64,000 bases of DNA from Bradyrhizobium diazoefficiens (GTDB taxonomy: Bacteria > Pseudomonadota > Alphaproteobacteria > Rhizobiales > Xanthobacteraceae): contig NZ_JAENXS010000002.1 of assembly GCF_016612535.1 (NCBI RefSeq), positions 186,001 through 250,000 of the forward strand, in the 5' to 3' direction. Under the pieces are notes generated by a model that did no database searches, had not been told where the DNA came from, and saw only the letters and a program-made list of their open reading frames with translations. Below, piece by piece: positions 52,636 through 60,409 of the stretch (its first letter is position 1; each line of letters begins with the position of its first letter). A program made the position numbers and the translations under genes.

Positions 52636-52719
52636 AGACGTCGCGATGTTGTCGGAGCCTTGCAGCTCACGGATTGCGCGCAGGATCTTCTTGCGATCGC
52701 CGAGGGTCAGTTCGGCGGC
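52627..52719 (-). pseudogene. C-terminal SAM-domain relic of an adenylate cyclase-like protein
   Basis: On the minus strand, between chrA and mtnK, a frame reads LTLGDRKKILRAIREL and stops after about 15 more residues. This looks like the last helix of a SAM domain, as found in class III adenylate/guanylate cyclases of rhizobia. It is in a different frame from chrA, has no start, and its stop overlaps the mtnK 3' end. It is probably the surviving tail of a gene interrupted or replaced by the chrA insertion. Confidence 0.4.
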
Positions 52720-52721
52720 TA

Positions 52722-53954
52722 TCAAAGCAGCGCCACCGCGATTCCAGCGGCTGCGCTGAAAGCAACGACGACCAGCGGAGGTGCGCGCCAGGCGACCAGC
52801 AGGACGAAGCCGACAAGCGCGATGGCAAAATCCCGTGGTGAATGCACGGTGGTCGTCCAGACGGGATCGTACAACGCCGCGCCAAGCACGCCGACCACGG
52901 CAGCATTGACGCCTCGCATCATGGCCTGGGCGCTGGGGTGCTTTCGAAACGAGTCCCAGAACGGCAGGAATCCAAGCAGGACGAGGATGCCGGGCAGGAA
53001 GATGCCAATCAGGCCGAGCGCTGCCCCGGCGACCCCACGCGGCTCTGGCGAAGCCACCGTGCCGAGATAGGCCGCGAAGGTGAAGAGCGGGCCCGGCACC
53101 GCCTGCGCGGCGCCGTAACCGGCGAGAAAGACGTCGTCACTCACCCAGCCCGGCACCACGAAGGCTTCACGGAGGAGAGGCAGGACGACGTGACCACCGC
53201 CGAAGACGAGCGCGCCGGAGCGATAGAAGGCATCCAACAGGGCAATGCCCGTGGATCCGGTCAGGCTACGCAGTACGGGGAGGCCTGCCAGCAGGACGAA
53301 GAATATCCCGAGGGTGATCAGCCCCATGGTTCGCGACACGGGAATCTCGACGTGACCGGACGGCGCCGCAGCGTTGCGGCGACACAGCCACAGACCGGCG
53401 AGGCCGCCGAGCACGATCGCTCCGATCTGGGCGATCGACGCCGCGCTGAGGAGGATGATGAGCGCCGCGACCACTGCGATCGACGCGCGCTCGCGATCGG
53501 GACAGAGGTTGCGCGCCATGCCCCAGACTGCCTGCGCCACGATGGCGACTGCGGTCAGCTTCAGTCCGTGCAGCAGGCCGACACCGACCGGGCCCTCCAA
53601 GGCGCCGGCGCCGTAAGCGAAGAGAACGAGGATCGCGGCCGAGGGCAGAGTGAAGCCGGTCCAGGCGGCGAGTGCGCCCAGATAGCCGGCCCGCATCAAA
53701 CCGATCGAGAACCCGACCTGACTGCTGGCGGGGCCAGGCAGGAATTGGCACAGACCAACCAGATCGGCGTAGGCGTGCTCGTCGATCCAGTTCCGCCGTA
53801 CGACGAACTCGTCGCGGAAGTACCCGATGTGGGCGATCGGACCGCCGAAGCAGGTCAGACCGAGCTTCAGGAAAATCCGCAGAACCTCCAGCGGCGAACC
53901 CGCCTGGGACCTCTGACCGGCCGAGATGTCGGTTGACGGATCCAAATGGCTCAC
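52722..53954 (-). CDS. chrA: Chromate transporter ChrA (long-chain CHR family)
   Basis: A 410-residue membrane protein with two homologous CHR domains of about six helices each. The N-terminal half contains LTCFGGPIAHIGYFRDEFV and LCQFLPGPASSQVGFSIG; the second half repeats this as GGGHVVLPLLREAFV and AAQAVPGPLFTFAAYLG. It exports chromate in studied members. The frame starts with GTG and a weak ribosome-binding site. A PadR-type gene lies just upstream on the same strand, with a palindromic operator in between. Confidence 0.92.
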   Translation of the reverse strand: MSHLDPSTDISAGQRSQAGSPLEVLRIFLKLGLTCFGGPIAHIGYFRDEFVVRRNWIDEHAYADLVGLCQFLPGPASSQVGFSIGLMRAGYLGALAAWTGFTLPSAAILVLFAYGAGALEGPVGVGLLHGLKLTAVAIVAQAVWGMARNLCPDRERASIAVVAALIILLSAASIAQIGAIVLGGLAGLWLCRRNAAAPSGHVEIPVSRTMGLITLGIFFVLLAGLPVLRSLTGSTGIALLDAFYRSGALVFGGGHVVLPLLREAFVVPGWVSDDVFLAGYGAAQAVPGPLFTFAAYLGTVASPEPRGVAGAALGLIGIFLPGILVLLGFLPFWDSFRKHPSAQAMMRGVNAAVVGVLGAALYDPVWTTTVHSPRDFAIALVGFVLLVAWRAPPLVVVAFSAAAGIAVALL

Positions 53955-53980
53955 GGATGTTTGATCCGATTCCGGAATAT

Positions 53981-54001
53981 GTTTATCGGGTTTCGATAAA
54001 C
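53981..54001. promoter_or_regulatory. Perfect palindrome upstream of chrA (candidate PadR operator)
   Basis: GTTTATCG (53981-53988) and CGATAAAC (53994-54001) form a perfect 8-bp inverted repeat with a 5-nt centre, in an AT-rich spot 27 nt upstream of chrA. A related half-site recurs before the padR gene. The arrangement fits binding by a dimeric winged-helix repressor. Confidence 0.6.
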
Positions 54002-54024
54002 GATATCGACAGGGTCGGCCAGTG

Positions 54025-54327
54025 CTAATCCTTCATGGCCTCGCCGGTGAATTCGAGGATGCGGGACTTCGCGAGGGCGAGCCCCTTCTTGCCCAAAGGC
54101 GTCGCGCGGTAGAGCGTGCGCGCCGTCCGGCCGGGCTGTTCCTTGCGCGACCGCAAATAGCCCTTGCGCTCCAAGCCGTGGAGCAGCGGGTAGAGCGTTC
54201 CAGGGCTGAGCTTGTAGCCGTGCCGGGCCAGTTCCTCGATCATCCACTGGCCGTATATTTCCTGTTCCGCCGCGTGGTGCAGAATATGCAGCCTGATGAA
54301 CCCGGAAAGTAGATCTTTGAACTTCAT
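54025..54327 (-). CDS. PadR-family transcriptional regulator
   Basis: A 100-residue winged-helix regulator. The recognition part is QEIYGQWMIEELARHGYKLS, then the conserved GTLYPLLHGLERKGYL and a wing with RTLYRATPLGKKGLAL. The ATG at 54327 gives the usual short PadR form; the frame is open to an ATG at 54372. It precedes chrA on the same strand and probably represses both, responding to chromate or oxidative stress. Confidence 0.88.
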   Translation of the reverse strand: MKFKDLLSGFIRLHILHHAAEQEIYGQWMIEELARHGYKLSPGTLYPLLHGLERKGYLRSRKEQPGRTARTLYRATPLGKKGLALAKSRILEFTGEAMKD

Positions 54328-54333
54328 GCCGTC

Positions 54334-54352
54334 TTTATCGAATTTCGTAATT
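54334..54352. promoter_or_regulatory. Second PadR-like half-palindrome upstream of padR
   Basis: TTTATCG-AATTT-CGTAATT has the same left arm and same 5-nt spacing as the chrA site, with a degenerate right arm. It lies 7 nt upstream of the chosen padR start, where autorepression would act. Confidence 0.4.
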
Positions 54353-54441
54353 GGAACGAGGTTTCCTGTCATCCGTTGATGCGCCGTCCTCCGGACGCCT
54401 CCCGATCCGGGAGAGCCATATTAACAGCGAGGAGACTGGAC

Positions 54442-54651
54442 ATGGCAAGTGCGGCAGACCGCGATCCCCGACATCATACGCAGAAGATGCAGAAGGCGCT
54501 CCAGGATATCCGGAACCATCTGCGCGAAGACATCCAGAAGGTCGACGAGCCGCAGTTGAAGGCGATGTTCGAGACGTCAGCCGAGGTTTTGGGCGGCCTC
54601 GAGAAGGCTTTCAGGGATTACGAGCAGAAGAACGAAAAGGCATGGCGCTGA
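54442..54651 (+). CDS. Small helical hypothetical protein
   Basis: A 69-residue, highly charged, helix-forming soluble protein (HHTQKMQKALQDIRNHLRED, later LGGLEKAFRDYEQKNEKAW). The ATG is preceded by GAGGAGACTGG. Its last codons fall inside a 15-bp tandem repeat, so the stop codon is created by the repeat unit. No family recognised; it may be co-transcribed with the hemerythrin-like gene that follows. Confidence 0.65.
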   Translation: MASAADRDPRHHTQKMQKALQDIRNHLREDIQKVDEPQLKAMFETSAEVLGGLEKAFRDYEQKNEKAWR

Positions 54652-54695
54652 AAGGCATGGCGCTGAAGAGCATGGCACTGAAAGGCCTGGCGCTG
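54636..54695. repeat. Four tandem 15-bp repeats at the 3' end of the small gene
   Basis: Units AAAGGCATGGCGCTG, AAAGGCATGGCGCTG, AAGAGCATGGCACTG and AAAGGCCTGGCGCTG lie head to tail from 54636. Units one and two are identical. In another frame they encode K-G-M-A-L repeats. Each of the first three units has an ATG. Confidence 0.85.
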
Positions 54696-54750
54696 AGCAG
54701 ATCCCGGCGCTGCGACAGGTGTGATCCCGCGCATCCACAGGAGTGCCGCC

Positions 54751-55479
54751 ATGGAAGTCGTTAAGCCAGGCAAGCGTCGTTTCCTGTTGCTCGGAGGAGC
54801 GCTGGCGGCGCTCGCGGCTCCGGCCGTTCTCACCACGCCTGCCTTTGCCGAACGCAAGGGCGTTGGCGGGAAGCCGAAGAAGGGCGAGGAAAAGAAGGAC
54901 GTGGAAGTTACCCCGCCCGAAGACCTGATGCGGGAGCATGGCGTGCTCGATCGCGTGCTGCTGCTCTACGAGGCCGGAAGCCGGAAGTTCTCGTCGAATG
55001 AGGACTTCGACCCAGGCCTGATCACGCAGTCAGCCGAGATCATCCGCGATTTCATCAACAACTACCATGAGAAGTCCGAGGAGGAGCACGTCTTTCCGCG
55101 CTTCAAGAAAGCCGGAAAGATGATTGATCTGGTGGACATCCTCCTCCGCCAGCATGAGGCAGGCCGGAAGGTCACTGAAAATATCCTGAGGCTCGCGCCG
55201 TCGGGCCGAAACAATGCCGACGACCGCAAGCAGCTCGTCCGCGCGATGCAATCCTTCATCACGATGTACCGGCCGCACGCGGCTCGCGAGGATACCGACC
55301 TCTTTCCGAAGCTGAAAGACGTGGTCTCTCCGAACGAGTACGATGCGATGGCCGAGGATTTCGAGAAGAAGGAGCACGAACTATTCGGCGAGGACGGATT
55401 CGAGAAGATGGCGGCTCGCGTGGCTCAACTGGAGCAGCAGATGGGCATTCACGATCTCAACCAGTTCACGCCGCAGTAA
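54751..55479 (+). CDS. Exported hemerythrin-like (HHE) domain protein
   Basis: A 242-residue protein. The N-terminus is a basic, hydrophobic signal ending in TTPAFAE (Lys-Arg-Arg at positions 8-10), so it is probably periplasmic. The mature part is a four-helix HHE bundle with iron-ligand motifs: LMREHGVLDR, NNYHEKSEEEHVFP, LLRQHEAGRK and YRPHAAREDTDLFP. Such proteins bind a di-iron centre and may sense or store oxygen or protect against oxidative or nitrosative stress. The ATG at 54751, with AGGAG upstream, was chosen over GTG 54721. Confidence 0.88.
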   Translation: MEVVKPGKRRFLLLGGALAALAAPAVLTTPAFAERKGVGGKPKKGEEKKDVEVTPPEDLMREHGVLDRVLLLYEAGSRKFSSNEDFDPGLITQSAEIIRDFINNYHEKSEEEHVFPRFKKAGKMIDLVDILLRQHEAGRKVTENILRLAPSGRNNADDRKQLVRAMQSFITMYRPHAAREDTDLFPKLKDVVSPNEYDAMAEDFEKKEHELFGEDGFEKMAARVAQLEQQMGIHDLNQFTPQ

Positions 55480-55793
55480 TTTAATTTACGTGGGCACACG
55501 GATACGGAATTCTTGCGTGGTGTTCGATCCTGCGATTGCAACGGGGTGGCCTGAAAATCAGACGGATAAAACCAGACGGATAATACGTCCGTTCAAGCTG
55601 CACGGGAAATTCGCTCGGCAGGCGCCATGATGACATCGTGCGCCTGTTTTGCCGTACGTGTCAAACGGCCAGTCGGAGGCAAGCCCCCCTGTACGCTTGC
55701 GCTACGGTCCGGTTCGTCGTGATTGGTCAACAGCAGAAATCTTGTCGCGGCTGTCAGCCTGAACTATGCTTCTGCCATTGAGGATCGTCCTTA
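55480..55793 (+). other. Intergenic region with direct-repeat copy 1
   Basis: No gene is visible in these 314 nt. The notable element is the 43-bp sequence at 55624-55666, which recurs at 57721. The rest includes an ATA/CGGAT-rich stretch near 55560-55590 with repeated CAGACGGATAA units. Confidence 0.6.
55624..55666 (+). repeat. 43-bp direct repeat, copy 1
   Basis: Matches 57721-57763 in 39 of 43 positions in the same orientation. Both start GCCATGATGACATCGTG and end CGTGTCAAAC, with a central CCTGTTTTGC. It lies upstream of the AraC gene. Confidence 0.8.
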
Positions 55794-56603
55794 ATGGATA
55801 TCAAGCGCGCATTGCCCCACCACCAACTTCGAGACGTCGTGCGCTCGTTCGAGGAGAGGCGGGTGGAGTTAGGGAGCGCCATACTGAGCTGGCCTGTCCC
55901 CGCACGACCGCATCAAATCCTGGATGTCCACCTTGCGGAGCCATATCGGGTTCGCGTCGACGGCGGCAAGACAAGTACGATGCCGGATGTGAGTCTGGTC
56001 GGGCCACAAACCTATCGTCGCGCCCAGGTTTATCTGTCAGGCTCGGTTCACGTTTTCAACGTTCTGTTTCAACCCTGCGGTTTGAACCGGTTGGTTGGAA
56101 TCAACATGACGTCCCTGGTCAATCAAGATCCGGCGGCCTCGGACGTCTTTGGCAAATCTGCCGTGCGCCTTGGTGACGCCGTGCGCATGGCACCGAACTT
56201 CGATCAGCGCGTCGCCGTCGTCGAGCGTTGGATCGAGACAATGCTGGAGAGGCGCGGCCCGGACGGCCCGATCGGCATCGCGTCTCGCCGGATGATCGCG
56301 CTCAGCGGCGGTGCGCGGATCGACGATCTCGTAGCAGCATCTGGCCTCAGCACCAGCCAGTTCCAGCGTCGTTTTGCGACCGAGGTCGGGATGGCCCCCA
56401 AACTGTTTGCACGAACGATCCGCTTCGACAGGACGCTGGCCGCTCGCCGCGACGCCCCGGGGAAGCCTTGGACCGAGATCATTCACGAGCTCGGCTATTT
56501 CGATCAGGCCCATTTCATCCGCGAATGCCGTGCCTTCGCCGGCTTGCCGCCGAGCAGCCTCATCGGTGACTGGGACAACATTTTTTTTCCGTCCGATGAC
56601 TAA
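55794..56603 (+). CDS. AraC-family transcriptional regulator
   Basis: A 269-residue regulator. The N-terminal part (about 1-160) resembles the DUF6597-type sensor domain of AraC regulators; the C-terminal part (about 165-262) has the two helix-turn-helix motifs, ARIDDLVAASGLSTSQFQRR and the second ending in ELGYFDQAHFIRECRAFAG. It lies upstream of a SnoaL-like and a cupin gene on the same strand and likely controls them. Confidence 0.9.
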   Translation: MDIKRALPHHQLRDVVRSFEERRVELGSAILSWPVPARPHQILDVHLAEPYRVRVDGGKTSTMPDVSLVGPQTYRRAQVYLSGSVHVFNVLFQPCGLNRLVGINMTSLVNQDPAASDVFGKSAVRLGDAVRMAPNFDQRVAVVERWIETMLERRGPDGPIGIASRRMIALSGGARIDDLVAASGLSTSQFQRRFATEVGMAPKLFARTIRFDRTLAARRDAPGKPWTEIIHELGYFDQAHFIRECRAFAGLPPSSLIGDWDNIFFPSDD

Positions 56604-56749
56604 AATGTACAAGCGGGTTCGCTGACACTTCTGCAAGGTCCGCCCGATCGGAGACCACGGCGGCGATGAGCATGGTGCGGCGAAAAGTCGATCGTACCGC
56701 GGCCGGCATCGCGGTTGTCGTGGACGGGCCGAGCACCGGAGCGACGGGC

Positions 56750-57157
56750 ATGTCGAGCAATCTGGAACGATTCAGGGCGATCATCGAGCGCGGATTTTCG
56801 GAAGGTGACCTGATCGTCGCGGACGAGGTTTGCGCTGAAACGCTGATCGAGCACGAGTATCTGTCGAGGACCGATATTCCCGGTCCGCAAATCCTGAAGG
56901 CGCAAATCGAGGACGCGAGGCGCAGCATCAAGGACCTGAAGCTGACGATCGAAGCGATCGTGGAAGCCGGCGAAACCGTGTGGGCGCGCAGCAAGGCGAC
57001 AGGCGTCGATCCGCGCTCGGGAAAGCCGGTCACGATCGACGTCATCGATATCTGTCGATTTGCCGACGGAAAGCTCGTCGAACATTGGGGCGTGCCGGAC
57101 CGATTTGCGCTTCTTCATCAGATCGGCGCGCTGCCGCCTCCGCCTCAACAAACGTGA
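56750..57157 (+). CDS. SnoaL-like/NTF2-fold polyketide cyclase-type protein
   Basis: A 135-residue protein with the cone-shaped alpha+beta barrel of the SnoaL/NTF2-like group. The start MSSNLERFRAIIERGFSEGD and the ending FADGKLVEHWGVPDRFALLHQIG are typical of ester-cyclase-like members. The frame is open to 56666, but the extension is not family-like. Function cannot be assigned beyond fold. Confidence 0.75.
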   Translation: MSSNLERFRAIIERGFSEGDLIVADEVCAETLIEHEYLSRTDIPGPQILKAQIEDARRSIKDLKLTIEAIVEAGETVWARSKATGVDPRSGKPVTIDVIDICRFADGKLVEHWGVPDRFALLHQIGALPPPPQQT

Positions 57158-57193
57158 CGCCGGGCAGTCGGCCGCGGCTGAAAGAAGGACACT

Positions 57194-57727
57194 ATGGCAG
57201 CACCCAGGATACTCGGCCCGCATGATGGTCATCATGCGGTTCTTGGGGGCACAAGCGCCCGGCTCATGATCGAAGGGGATGATGCTGGCAGGCGTGTCGC
57301 CCTTGTAGAACATCCGATGCAACCGCGAGCGCTGGCTGCACCCATGCATCGGCACCATCGCGAAGACGAGTACAGCTTTGTCCTCGAGGGCAGCGTCGGG
57401 GTGTTGCTCGGAGACGCCATCGTGATCGGTCATCCGGGAGATCTGATCTTCAAGCCACGCGAACAATGGCACACGTTTTGGAATGCCGGGGATAGTCCCG
57501 CTCGGATCCTGGAAATCATAACGCCGGCTGGGTTCGAGAACTATTTCCGCGAACTGGGGGCAGAATTGGCCGGCGGCACCCCCGATCCGCAGCGACTCGC
57601 CACTCTGTGGTCCCGCTATGCGCTCGACATGGATATGAGCAGCGTACCCGGCCTCGTTCAGCGCTTCGGGGTTCGCTTTCCAGGGGCACCGTCGTCGGGG
57701 CTGCATTCCGAGGGCGCGCCGCCATGA
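57194..57727 (+). CDS. Cupin-domain protein
   Basis: A 177-residue protein with a single conserved double-stranded beta-helix. The metal-ligand motif is MHRHHREDEYSFVLEG (His residues and Glu), followed by the second motif PREQWHTFWNAGD (His). It follows the SnoaL-like gene by 36 nt, with AGAAGGA before the ATG. Possible roles include dioxygenase, isomerase or sugar-binding. The stop codon lies inside direct-repeat copy 2. Confidence 0.87.
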   Translation: MAAPRILGPHDGHHAVLGGTSARLMIEGDDAGRRVALVEHPMQPRALAAPMHRHHREDEYSFVLEGSVGVLLGDAIVIGHPGDLIFKPREQWHTFWNAGDSPARILEIITPAGFENYFRELGAELAGGTPDPQRLATLWSRYALDMDMSSVPGLVQRFGVRFPGAPSSGLHSEGAPP

Positions 57728-57763
57728 TGACATCGTGCTCCTGTTTTGCTCGACGTGTCAAAC
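57721..57763 (+). repeat. 43-bp direct repeat, copy 2
   Basis: Second copy of the repeat at 55624, differing at four positions. It begins six bases before the end of the cupin gene, so the gene's last two codons are part of the repeat. Confidence 0.8.
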
Positions 57764-57859
57764 CAAATTTCGGAAATGGCGCAGGTCACGCACCTCCGAA
57801 TTCCGCAATGATTTGTACTGTGCATGGGGTTGTTTTCGCAGTTTCGTTTTGCAGACTGA

Positions 57860-58888
57860 TTAATCCGCCGCTTTTTCTCTCAGCCGCTGCGCATAGACGT
57901 TGATGATCAGCGCCGCGAGCAGGATCAGGCCGCGGATCAGGATCTTCAGGAAGCTGTCGATGTTGACGTGGTCGAGGCCGTTGTTGAGCACGCCGAGAAC
58001 GAAGAGCCCGACGATGGTGTTGCCGATGCCGCCGCGGCCGCCGAACAGGCTGGTGCCGCCGACCACGACGGCGGCGATGGAGTCGAGCAGGTAGGTGTCG
58101 AACTCGTTCTGCTGCGCGCTGCCGAAATGGGCGACGCCCAGCATGCCGCCAATGCCCGAGCACACCGCCGAGATCACCATGACGGCGCCGAGGATGAGCT
58201 TGACGTTGAGGCCGGAATATTCGGCCGCCTCGCGGTTGCCGCCGACCATGTAGACGTAGCGGCCGAAGCGCGTGTAGGTCAGCACCAGATGGCCGCCGAG
58301 CAGCATGATCGCCGCGACGATGACGATCCAGGGGATGCCGCCGATCGACCCGGATCCGAGCGTCGTGATCAGGCTCGGCACCTTGTAGGCGATCTGGCCG
58401 CGCACCAAGAGCGCCGAGATGCCGGCCGCGATCTGCATCATGGCGAGCGTCATGATGAACGAGGGGATGCCGATCACGGTCAGCCCCAGCGCGTTGACGA
58501 GGCCGAGTGCTGCGCAGAGCAATATGGCCAGCAGGATCGCGGCGGCGCCCGCGAGCGGAATGTTGGGAATGTTGACGTAGGATTCCTGCAGCGTGAAATA
58601 GGCGACGGCGATGCCCGTGACGTTGGCGATGCCCGCGATCGAGAGGTCGATCTCGGCGCACAGGATCACGAAAGTGAGCCCGACGGCGATGATGCCTGTC
58701 ACGGATACCTGCGTCAGGATGTTGCCGAGATTGTCGATGGTCGCGAAGGAGGGGCTGGCAAGTGCGAAGAAAGCAGACAGGAAGATCAGCGTCAGGAACG
58801 GCGCGATGTTACGCATCTGCGAGCGCAGGAAGGGCGCAAGGCCTCGCGCCCGTTGTCCCGCCGCTGGAGCCGTCTCACTGCTCGCCAT
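57860..58888 (-). CDS. Sugar ABC transporter permease (RbsC type)
   Basis: Integral membrane permease of 342 residues, about eight to ten helices, for a ribose/xylose-class carbohydrate importer. The conserved segment near GGTSLFGGRGGIGNTIVG is the RbsC/BPD_transp_2 signature. GGAGAAG precedes the ATG. It is last in the operon after the ATPase and binding protein. Confidence 0.92.
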   Translation of the reverse strand: MASSETAPAAGQRARGLAPFLRSQMRNIAPFLTLIFLSAFFALASPSFATIDNLGNILTQVSVTGIIAVGLTFVILCAEIDLSIAGIANVTGIAVAYFTLQESYVNIPNIPLAGAAAILLAILLCAALGLVNALGLTVIGIPSFIMTLAMMQIAAGISALLVRGQIAYKVPSLITTLGSGSIGGIPWIVIVAAIMLLGGHLVLTYTRFGRYVYMVGGNREAAEYSGLNVKLILGAVMVISAVCSGIGGMLGVAHFGSAQQNEFDTYLLDSIAAVVVGGTSLFGGRGGIGNTIVGLFVLGVLNNGLDHVNIDSFLKILIRGLILLAALIINVYAQRLREKAAD

Positions 58889-58900
58889 AATGCTTCTCCG

Positions 58901-60403
58901 TCACGCCGCTTCCAGCAGGCGGTCCTTGCTGACCGGCTCGTTCTTGAATTCCCGCACCACTGCGCCGCGCTTGAGCACGAGGATGCGGTCGGACAGCGAC
59001 AGCACCGTTTCCGGCTCGGTCGACAGCACGATGATGGCGAGCCCCTTGGCGCGGAGGTCGCGGACGATGTTGATGACGTCGTTCTTGGCGCCGACATCCA
59101 TGCCGCGGGTCGGTTCGCACAGCACCAGCAGCTTGGGTGGATAGGTTAGCCATTTTGCCAGCGCGACCTTCTGCTGGTTGCCGCCAGAGAGCATGCCGAG
59201 ATCAAGGCCGACCACCGGCGGCCTGATCTGCAACTGCTCGACCTGGCGCTTGGCGATGTCGCGCTCCTGCGCCGGCTTGAGCAGCAGCGCGGAGATACGA
59301 TCGAGGATGCTGATCGAGATGTTCTTGTAGACGGGCTCCTGGTGGAACAGCATCGCGCGCCGGCTCTCCGGCACCAGCGCCACGCCCGCGCGTCGCGCCG
59401 CCGCCGTGCTGGTGAATGTTTTTGGCTTGCCGTCGACGGCCAGTGTGCCGCCATCCGGCTTCAGCTTGCCAAAGAGGATGCGGGACAATTCCTGCTGGCC
59501 GCAGCCCATGAAACCGTAGATGCCGAGCACCTCGCCGGCGCGCGCTTCGAATGAGACGTCGTTGAGGCTGCGCGCCAACGAGAGCTGGTCGACCTTCAAG
59601 ACCACCGAACTGTCGGTCGGCTGCGGCAGCATCAGATCGTCGCTATAACTGTGTTCGAGCGCTTCGCCGCCGCGGCCGATCATGGCCTCGATCAGCGCGC
59701 CCTTGCTGGTCGCGTCGCTCGCTGTCTCCGCGACCTTGCGTCCGTTGCGGAACACGGTGACCGTATCGGAGACACGCAAAATGTCCTCGATGAAATGCGA
59801 GATGAAGACGATGGCCGTGCCTTGCTCGCGCAGCCGCTGGAGCGTCGCGAACAGACGCTCGACCTCGGGCGGAGAGAGGGCGGAGGTCGGCTCGTCCAGG
59901 ATGACGATGCGCGCGCCGGAGAACAGCACGCGGGCGATCTCGATCAGTTGCTGCAGCCCGATCGGGAGATCGCCGAGCCGCGACATCGGATCGACGTCGA
60001 TGCCGAAACGTGCCAGCTGCTCGCCGGCCTCGCGCGCCATGCGCCGCCATTGCACGAGGCCAAGCCGATTGGTCGGCTGGTTGCCGAGAAAGACGTTTTC
60101 CGCGACCGTGAGATCGGGCGCGACGGAGAGCTCCTGATGCACCATGGCGATGCCGGCCGCATGCGCATCGCGCGCCGAGCGGAAGTGGGTCTCCGCCCCG
60201 TCGATCAGGAAGCGACCGGAGAACTCGGTATGCACGCCGGCGATGATCTTCATCAGCGTGCTTTTTCCAGCGCCGTTCTCGCCGACAAGACCGTGGATCT
60301 CGCCGGGAAGAAGCGCGAAGTTGACACCACGAAGCGCTTCGACGCCGCCGAAGCTCTTCGTGATGCCCTGGAGTTCGAGGATGGGCTGAAGTCCCGCAGG
60401 CAT
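58901..60403 (-). CDS. Sugar ABC transporter ATP-binding protein (RbsA/MglA type)
   Basis: A 500-residue double-ATPase subunit. The first cassette has Walker A GENGAGKST and a signature with ILDEPTSALS; the second has a degenerate Walker A (GFMGCGQQE) and the signature LSGGNQQKVALAKWL, as normal for the RbsA family. It energises import of a pentose or other monosaccharide. Confidence 0.94.
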   Translation of the reverse strand: MPAGLQPILELQGITKSFGGVEALRGVNFALLPGEIHGLVGENGAGKSTLMKIIAGVHTEFSGRFLIDGAETHFRSARDAHAAGIAMVHQELSVAPDLTVAENVFLGNQPTNRLGLVQWRRMAREAGEQLARFGIDVDPMSRLGDLPIGLQQLIEIARVLFSGARIVILDEPTSALSPPEVERLFATLQRLREQGTAIVFISHFIEDILRVSDTVTVFRNGRKVAETASDATSKGALIEAMIGRGGEALEHSYSDDLMLPQPTDSSVVLKVDQLSLARSLNDVSFEARAGEVLGIYGFMGCGQQELSRILFGKLKPDGGTLAVDGKPKTFTSTAAARRAGVALVPESRRAMLFHQEPVYKNISISILDRISALLLKPAQERDIAKRQVEQLQIRPPVVGLDLGMLSGGNQQKVALAKWLTYPPKLLVLCEPTRGMDVGAKNDVINIVRDLRAKGLAIIVLSTEPETVLSLSDRILVLKRGAVVREFKNEPVSKDRLLEAA

Positions 60404-60409
60404 GGAAGA

